11,448 nucleotides of DNA from the NCBI GenBank assembly GCA_029879665.1, contig JAOUPW010000018.1:1-11448 (forward strand), given 5' to 3'. The notes under the pieces were generated by a model. The model worked only from the letters and a program-made list of their open reading frames with translations, did not search any database and had not been told where the DNA came from. The stretch comes from Rhodospirillales bacterium (GTDB lineage: Bacteria; Pseudomonadota; Alphaproteobacteria; Rhodospirillales; JAOUPW01). Below, piece by piece: positions 6,697-11,448 of the stretch (positions are counted from its first letter, which is position 1; every line of letters begins with the position of its first letter). The translations under genes and the position numbers were made by a program.

Positions 6697-7701
6697 TCAG
6701 GTTTCTTCCTTCAGGGGGGGGTAAACGTGCGTGGTTTCCAGAATATAATTCTCATAATCAATACTGGGGATGATCAACCGCTGGTTCTTGCCGCTCAATA
6801 TCATAAAAGCCATAAAGATTGCCGCCATGAACATCTGAATTGCGGCGATGCCGAGGATAATCACGACCAGGGATGTCCAGCCGAGAACGAAAAAATCAAA
6901 CAAAAAACGCTTGGCGATTACTACACCTAAGCCGAACATAATTACAGCAGCCAGGCCGAAAGCGGCAATCACGATGCGGACTCCCACGACATCGGCATGG
7001 ACGGCGAATCCGCTAAGGCCGTGAATGAGCAGGGAAACAAAGTTCATCTTGCTTTGTCCATGCTGTCGCTGTCCCCGCTCCGTCGGAATGGCGCGAAACG
7101 GCACGCGGGCACGCATGATGCCGGCGGGAAAATGACTCCAGATTTCCGAAATGCTGGCGACCCGCCTGATCAGCCGCCCCGGGATGGCGCTGAAGTTTCC
7201 AATGGAGATCGGCATGCCGGTTAAGATCTTATAAAGATATTTATAAATTCGGTAAAACGCCATAAACGCGACGCCTTCCGATCGCTGCGTCCGTTCGGCG
7301 AAAATAATCTCGTTCCCGGACGCATCCATCTCCGCAATTAATTGGGGAACATATTTGGGTTGGTCTTCCAGATCGCAATCCATAACAACCAAGGCGTCGC
7401 ATTTTATATTCGCGGCGACGTACCCCATTCCAATGGCCACGGCCCGTTGGTTGCCCATGTTGCGGGCCAGGGTCACGACCTCGACATCGGTTATCGCCGT
7501 CAATTCAAGTTTTGCAAAATCCAAGGGATCGGCGAACTCGGGTGAGCCATCATCGACGATAACGACACGCGCTTTCAGCCCGACTTCGAGAAATTCCTTG
7601 TCGAGCCCGGCGAGAAGGGCACGGGCCGACTCCCAGTCATTGTAGGCTGCGGTGAGGACGACGACCCCGCGGTCGCGCGCATCGCCGGTCTGGGCGCTCA
7701 T
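6697..7701 (-). CDS. GT2 glycosyltransferase with two C-terminal membrane segments (GtrB/ArnC-like)
   Basis: This 334-aa protein combines a GT-A domain with two C-terminal membrane helices at about residues 241-264 and 272-302. Motifs seen are VVIVDDGSPE (46-55), VVMDCDLEDQP (105-115, the metal-binding DxD), and RQHGQSKMN (212-220), which corresponds to the R-x-x-G-x-SK element before the helices in GtrB/ArnC-type polyprenyl-phosphate glycosyltransferases. Such enzymes load a sugar onto undecaprenyl phosphate for later periplasmic transfer. The start ATG follows the TGA of the upstream GT-C-like gene with no gap (TGAATG), so the two are very likely translationally coupled and act as a pair. 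An 8-nt C tract near the 3' end (G8 at 6714-6721 on the plus strand) encodes part of the last residues. The donor sugar is unknown. Confidence 0.9.
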   Translation of the reverse strand: MSAQTGDARDRGVVVLTAAYNDWESARALLAGLDKEFLEVGLKARVVIVDDGSPEFADPLDFAKLELTAITDVEVVTLARNMGNQRAVAIGMGYVAANIKCDALVVMDCDLEDQPKYVPQLIAEMDASGNEIIFAERTQRSEGVAFMAFYRIYKYLYKILTGMPISIGNFSAIPGRLIRRVASISEIWSHFPAGIMRARVPFRAIPTERGQRQHGQSKMNFVSLLIHGLSGFAVHADVVGVRIVIAAFGLAAVIMFGLGVVIAKRFLFDFFVLGWTSLVVIILGIAAIQMFMAAIFMAFMILSGKNQRLIIPSIDYENYILETTHVYPPLKEET

Positions 7702-9237
7702 TCAGCGGCCCCCCTGTTCTCGGGCATCCCGACGGTCATATATTGCATATCCTTCACAGGCGCTGGCCCTTTTTCGGTAGAGGTTCAGGTCGGAGCCATC
7801 GTAGCGGTCAAGGCTGTCGTTGGGAATTGCAATCGACGCGAAATGGCCGCGATCAAGCAGGCCGCCGATCCCGCCGCCTTCCTTGGGAATGCCGGCCCGG
7901 CGATCCATATAATAGTTGTAGTGCACGACGTAGGGCCGTTTTGCAGGCACCATCCAGGGGAGCGCCAGATATGGGTTGGACACGAACACCGGCTCGGACA
8001 TGCCGGTCAGGCAGGCCCGATCCTTTATCAGGGAATTGTGATAGGGCCGGACCGATAGCACCCCCTGGTACCCTGCTAAAACCAGCGATACAGCCGCAAT
8101 GTTGGCGGCCCAGCCTGCCGCGAAGACGCCGTGGGCGACGGAACCGGCCTCGGCCCCGCTTCGCCACAGCCAGATGTTGGCAGCGGCGAGAGCATATCCC
8201 AGAAAAAACGAAACCGTAAAGTAGTGGTTCTCGGCGGCGTAGACGACGCTGCTGGTCAAAACGGTTTCGGCCCCGGCGACGGCGACGCCCAGAAACGGAA
8301 TCAGCAGAGCCGGCCGAGCCCGGTATTGGGCGCGGACATATTCCCGGAACGGCGCCGATCGCAAAAAGAAAAACCCGATGACGGCGGCGGCGGCGAGCAG
8401 GGGGAAAGATTTGGCTGCGAAATTAGCAAGGTTGGTGAGAAAAAAGCCGAGTGACAGCGCGACCTGGGAGCCGCCGAAATAAAGCTGGCGCGCATACGTG
8501 GCGCCGCCGACGAAAAGGGTCAGTATCCCAGCCGCGATCATAACGGCGCTGAGCAAGGCTGCACCGCTCCAGTCTCGGCGCAGCAGCAGGAAAAGCCCGA
8601 CAGTCGCCGGAGTATAGGCGAAGTTCTGTTTGAATCCCCAAGACAGGTACGAAAACAGGCACACCAGCAGGATCGAGAATACCGGACGGGCGCCGTAATG
8701 GCGGATGAACAGGTGGATGGCGGCGGCGTTGAACACCAGCGGCCACATGTCCGGTCCGGTGGCAAGGGCGAAAAACCCGACCAGAGGCCCGAAGAAGAGG
8801 AAAACCGAGACTGCGACGACAAACAGCCGAAGCGATCGTTCCCGGACCGCGAAGACGGTGCGGAGGGAATAATAGGTCAGCGCGGCACCGGCGAAAGACG
8901 CCGCTAGGCTGGTCAGGCGGGCGATGGTGGGCAGCCATTCATCGCCGAGTGCCAGCAGCGCCAAGATGACTCGGGCGACTTCGCCGTAGGAAGCATAAAA
9001 CAGCCAGTTGTAGAAAGACGCCGCGAATGGAATCCGCTGCGGGTCGGTGTAGACTGTATCGCCGGTCATGTATTTCCAGATGGAAAACAGAGGTTCGTAC
9101 TCGACCCCCCGGGTCATGCCGTGCAGGGGCTCGAAAAACGAGATGGCGTAATAGCTCCTCGCCGCCATCAACAGGACGGAGATAAGGGCTGAGGCCAGGG
9201 CGAATCCGACAACGGTTCTTTGGGTCAGTGGGGGCAT
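7702..9237 (-). CDS. Large multi-spanning membrane protein, probable GT-C-type glycosyltransferase
   Basis: This 511-aa protein is dominated by hydrophobic segments, about ten to twelve between residues 8 and 392 (for example 8-26, 86-98, 137-158, 187-201, 226-245, 279-293, 310-330, 340-357 and 369-390), followed by a soluble tail of about 115 residues. The loop after the first helix (residues 44-82) holds acidic residues in GVEYEPLFSIWKYMTGD, then YTDPQRIPF and FYNWLFY. This is the layout of GT-C enzymes, which place a catalytic acidic residue in the first periplasmic loop. I do not recognise a specific family. Translational coupling to the GtrB-like GT2 (TGAATG) suggests that it takes the lipid-linked sugar made by that enzyme and transfers it in the periplasm. 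The ATG at 9237 has no clear ribosome binding site; it is the first gene of the run and faces the divergent 84-nt region. Confidence 0.75.
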   Translation of the reverse strand: MPPLTQRTVVGFALASALISVLLMAARSYYAISFFEPLHGMTRGVEYEPLFSIWKYMTGDTVYTDPQRIPFAASFYNWLFYASYGEVARVILALLALGDEWLPTIARLTSLAASFAGAALTYYSLRTVFAVRERSLRLFVVAVSVFLFFGPLVGFFALATGPDMWPLVFNAAAIHLFIRHYGARPVFSILLVCLFSYLSWGFKQNFAYTPATVGLFLLLRRDWSGAALLSAVMIAAGILTLFVGGATYARQLYFGGSQVALSLGFFLTNLANFAAKSFPLLAAAAVIGFFFLRSAPFREYVRAQYRARPALLIPFLGVAVAGAETVLTSSVVYAAENHYFTVSFFLGYALAAANIWLWRSGAEAGSVAHGVFAAGWAANIAAVSLVLAGYQGVLSVRPYHNSLIKDRACLTGMSEPVFVSNPYLALPWMVPAKRPYVVHYNYYMDRRAGIPKEGGGIGGLLDRGHFASIAIPNDSLDRYDGSDLNLYRKRASACEGYAIYDRRDAREQGGR

Positions 9238-9321
9238 GGGAATTTAGGCTGTAGCGAAGCTTGAAAGAGCACTATAAAACGAACGTTGGGCAAGGGCCCG
9301 GCGGCTAAAGGAAAACAATGA
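9238..9321. promoter_or_regulatory. Divergent intergenic region, presumed to hold promoters for both directions
   Basis: These 84 nt separate the first gene of the minus-strand operon from the plus-strand methyltransferase, so start signals for both should lie here. It is locally AT-richer (ACTATAAAAC around 9270-9280). TATAAA on the plus strand and TATAGT on the minus strand are possible -10 elements, but neither has a good -35 at the right spacing. The assignment rests on gene arrangement, not on a clear promoter motif. Confidence 0.4.
9307..9313 (+). promoter_or_regulatory. Ribosome binding site for the plus-strand methyltransferase
   Basis: AAAGGAA lies 8 nt before the ATG at 9322. It favours that start over an out-of-frame ATG at 9318. 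Confidence 0.65.
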
Positions 9322-10089
9322 ATGACAGCGAATACTGCGCCACAACAAGAAACGACGTCGTCTTATAACCGACAAGCTGCACGGACACAACTGGGCGGCA
9401 ATCTGCGCGAACTGCTGGCCGAACGATTTTTATTAATCGGAAAATTCGTTAAGTTAGGCGACCGGGTCCTTGAAGTCGGGGCGGGAACCGGCCTCGCCTA
9501 CGATTACTATCCCGATGTTGAATTGGTGCAAACCGATGCTGAATGGAATCCCTGGCTTGACGCTGTTGCGAGCGCCGACGCGTTGCCGTTTCCCGACGCC
9601 AGTTTTGATAAGATAACATGCTTTCTCGTTCTGCATCATTTACCCTATCCGAAGAAAGCCCTCGCGGAATTTTCTCGAGTGTTGAAGCCGGGTGGAATGG
9701 CGGTGATTCTGGAATCATGCAACAGCACGTTACTGCGGTTCCTTTTGTCGCTGCGCGTCCATGAATACGTCGACGCGGCGGTGGACCCGTTCGGGGACGA
9801 AACCTGTCAGCGCGGCGAGGACAACTGGGACGGGAACAACGCCATCGGCAGGCTGTTGTTCGACGACGCCAAACGTTTTGCCAGGGAATGTCCGGAGTTC
9901 ACCATCGTCCACCGACGTTACTCCGAATGCCTCTCCTTCATAAATTCAGGCGGTGTTAATCACAAGTCCCCTTATATCCCCCTGCCCGGGTTCGCTATGA
10001 GGATGCTGATCAGGCTAGATAAGCTGCTGTGTGCATTGGCGCCGGGGTTGTTCGCGCTCAGCTATGAGGTCGTGCTGCGGCGCAACTAG
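9322..10089 (+). CDS. Class I SAM-dependent methyltransferase (Methyltransf_11-like), lone plus-strand gene
   Basis: This 255-aa protein has SAM motif I at VLEVGAGTGLAYDYYP (residues 49-64), a short post-I region with VQTDAE (69-74), the Methyltransf_11 hallmark SADALPFPDASFDKI (84-98), FLVLHHLPYPKKAL (101-114) and RVLKPGGMAVIL (119-130). A C-terminal region with GNNAIGRLLFDD (171-182) may bind substrate. It is the only plus-strand gene in the window. It diverges from the operon at 9237 and converges on the GT2 gene ending at 10102, with a 12-nt gap. The location suggests a glycan or lipid-linked substrate, but motifs alone do not identify it. It may be transcribed separately from the rest of the locus. 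Confidence 0.87.
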   Translation: MTANTAPQQETTSSYNRQAARTQLGGNLRELLAERFLLIGKFVKLGDRVLEVGAGTGLAYDYYPDVELVQTDAEWNPWLDAVASADALPFPDASFDKITCFLVLHHLPYPKKALAEFSRVLKPGGMAVILESCNSTLLRFLLSLRVHEYVDAAVDPFGDETCQRGEDNWDGNNAIGRLLFDDAKRFARECPEFTIVHRRYSECLSFINSGGVNHKSPYIPLPGFAMRMLIRLDKLLCALAPGLFALSYEVVLRRN

Positions 10090-10101
10090 CACCAACAGGT
10101 C

Positions 10102-11187
10102 TCACCCCAGCCCCAGCGCCCTGAGGATGCCGCCCATCAGTGGGCGGAACTGATAGAGATATAAGCCGAGCACCACCGTCGCCCACAGGTAAAGGGCGGG
10201 GACGGCGAAGGCGGGCAGGGTTGGGCACGGGTCGTTCATGGTCGCGGAGTTTACGCGACTCTGCAGGAAATCGGTACGTTCTTTTGGTATCGCGAACAAG
10301 AATCTTATGCTGTGTGCGATCATTGAAAACGGCGCCCGCGCCAGGGTCCAGAGTGCGGCGGTGAATTTATTTCTCTCCTTATAAGACATCATCGCCTCAA
10401 AATGGACGGCGAGCACGCGATAGCAAAGATGCATCAGCGGCGATCCCGGCCTGTCTTTGAGCGCGCGGGCGTAATCGGATGCAATGCGTAAGCAACAGTC
10501 CAGCCGCCGCTCGGTGTTGCTCATGATGCCGCCCGGAGTGATGTGATAGCGCGACAACGCGTCTGCGAACACCAGGAAGCGGGCGTCGGGCGCTTTCAAT
10601 ATCGCCAGCCACAATTCGAAATCCTGAGCGTTGGGTAGGGTTTCGTCGAACCCGCCGGCTTTGATCACCGCGTCGCGGCGGGCCAGCACCGTGCAGGTGT
10701 CGATGTAGCCCTTGCGGTAAAGAGTGACCAACGGGTCCGGCCCCTGGTTAAATCGTGACGTACAGTTTATGAAAGATTCGCCGCCGTCCGGCGCCACCTG
10801 AATGCCGTCATGGGCGGTGAGGACGTAGTCCCCATCGTGCATGTGAGCGAGGCTGGCTTCCAGATGAGCGGGCAGCCATTCATCGTCGGCGTCGAGAAAC
10901 GCAAGCACCGAAGACACGGCTTCCCTCACCGCACGGTTGCGCGCCGCGCCGGCGCCCCGGTTGTCCTGGCGGATCACTTTCAGCTCGATGCCTTCAAGAC
11001 CTTGCGCCGCCGCGCCGGCGGCTTCGAAGGTGCCGTCGGTTGATCCGTCGTCGACCACGATCACCTCGCGCGGTTTCACGGTCTGCGCCGCGATGCTGGT
11101 CAGCGCGCGGGCGATGGTTGCGCGGGCGTTGAAGGCGGGAAGGATAACACTGACATCGGCCGCGTTCAGTACTGACTCAGGCGGCAT
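10102..11187 (-). CDS. GT2 glycosyltransferase with C-terminal membrane segment
   Basis: This 361-aa protein has an N-terminal GT-A domain: SVILPAFNARATI (residues 13-25), VIVVDDGSTDGT (42-53), DNRGAGAARNRAV (75-87), AFLDADDEWLPAH (96-108, the metal-binding DxDD) and FDETLPNAQDFELWL (180-194, where the acidic residue before LWL is the likely catalytic base region). A hydrophobic segment near the C-terminus (about 325-347) may anchor it in the membrane. The start at 11187 is chosen over one 57 nt further upstream because GGAGG at 11197-11201 sits 9 nt before it and the GT fold begins soon after. The gene overlaps the asparagine synthase stop by 11 nt, implying coupled translation. It probably adds a sugar to a lipid-linked oligosaccharide; the donor is unknown. 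Confidence 0.9.
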   Translation of the reverse strand: MPPESVLNAADVSVILPAFNARATIARALTSIAAQTVKPREVIVVDDGSTDGTFEAAGAAAQGLEGIELKVIRQDNRGAGAARNRAVREAVSSVLAFLDADDEWLPAHLEASLAHMHDGDYVLTAHDGIQVAPDGGESFINCTSRFNQGPDPLVTLYRKGYIDTCTVLARRDAVIKAGGFDETLPNAQDFELWLAILKAPDARFLVFADALSRYHITPGGIMSNTERRLDCCLRIASDYARALKDRPGSPLMHLCYRVLAVHFEAMMSYKERNKFTAALWTLARAPFSMIAHSIRFLFAIPKERTDFLQSRVNSATMNDPCPTLPAFAVPALYLWATVVLGLYLYQFRPLMGGILRALGLG

Positions 11188-11448
11188 CGGCGATTTCCTC
11201 CAGCCCGGCGGTGGGCGGCGAGGGTTGCAAGGGACGCTCGACATGAAGATGAACGGCCAGCTCCAGCATCAGCAAACTATAGACCCGGAACCCGTGGCGT
11301 TCCGGGTTGCCAAGCAAGCGGCCGATGCCGTCCGCCGTCCACCAGCCCCGGTCCAGGGCGGCGGGCCGGGTCAGCAACCGGCGCGCCTGTTCCCCCAGCC
11401 CGGCCCGCATCCAGGCCGGCACCGGAGAGGCGAATCCTTGCTTGGGCG
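11177..11448 (-). CDS. AsnB-type asparagine synthase (glutamine-hydrolysing), C-terminal fragment cut by window edge
   Basis: The frame is open from the right edge to the TGA at 11177-11179 and gives the last 89 residues. The fragment starts PKQGFASPVPAWMRAGLG, which matches the KxGFxxPxxxWLR motif near the C-terminus of class B asparagine synthases. It continues LLTRPAALDRGWW...IGRLLGNP...GFRVYSLLMLELAVH, again the usual AsnB ending in which a LWxLLMLE-like helix closes the synthase domain. The glutaminase and ATP-pyrophosphatase parts lie outside the window. AsnB-like proteins are common in O-antigen and capsule loci, where some amidate uronic acid residues rather than making asparagine. 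Which applies here cannot be judged from the fragment. Confidence 0.85.
   Translation of the reverse strand, partial: PKQGFASPVPAWMRAGLGEQARRLLTRPAALDRGWWTADGIGRLLGNPERHGFRVYSLLMLELAVHLHVERPLQPSPPTAGLEEIADAA
11197..11201 (-). promoter_or_regulatory. Ribosome binding site deciding the start of the GT2 gene at 11187
   Basis: GGAGG on the minus strand, 9 nt before the ATG at 11187 and inside the end of the asparagine synthase gene. It supports the shorter GT2 start and coupled translation. Confidence 0.75.

Noticed and set aside
10085..10110. Possible bidirectional terminator between the convergent genes
   Set aside because: Only a 3-bp stem (ACC...GGT) and no T-tract could be found.

Overview
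The window looks like part of a polysaccharide or glycoconjugate biosynthesis locus from a Gram-negative bacterium. The moderately high GC content, the codon use (many GCC, GGC and CTG codons) and the mix of families suggest an alphaproteobacterium, perhaps of the Rhodospirillales. That placement is inference from style only; there is no rRNA or other taxonomic marker.

Layout. Eleven of the twelve genes lie on the minus strand. Transcription of the main block runs right to left from about 9237 to beyond the left edge. In transcription order it holds: a 511-aa multi-spanning GT-C-like membrane protein (7702-9237); a GT2 glycosyltransferase with two C-terminal membrane segments (6697-7701); a cupin (6238-6693); a zinc-binding sugar C-methyltransferase (4985-6229); a UDP-glucuronate-decarboxylase-like SDR (3919-4980); a Gfo/Idh/MocA oxidoreductase (2945-3913); a DPM1-like GT2 (2144-2857); a class I methyltransferase (1396-2124); a second DPM1-like GT2 (704-1399); and the N-terminal part of another GT-C-like membrane protein (<1-671). 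Most junctions are 0-19 nt or overlap by 4 nt, so this is very probably one operon. The only wider gaps are 87 nt (2858-2944) and 32 nt (672-703).

To the right, a lone plus-strand methyltransferase (9322-10089) diverges from the operon and converges, with a 12-nt gap, on a second minus-strand pair. That pair is the C-terminal end of an AsnB-type asparagine synthase (11177->11448) followed by a GT2 glycosyltransferase with a C-terminal membrane segment (10102-11187). No stretch over 300 bases lacks a gene, and no RNA genes, insertion sequences, CRISPR arrays or convincing terminators were seen.

How the genes may work together (inference). The SDR, cupin, C-methyltransferase and Gfo/Idh enzyme form a plausible set for making a C-methyl-branched sugar nucleotide: oxidation to a keto sugar, epimerisation or isomerisation, methylation of the carbon next to the ketone, then keto reduction. 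Polyprenyl-phosphate-type GT2 enzymes would load sugars onto a lipid carrier at the cytoplasmic face. The GT-C-like membrane proteins would transfer them on the periplasmic side to LPS, capsule or a glycoprotein. The sugar, the acceptor and the final polymer cannot be read from this sequence.
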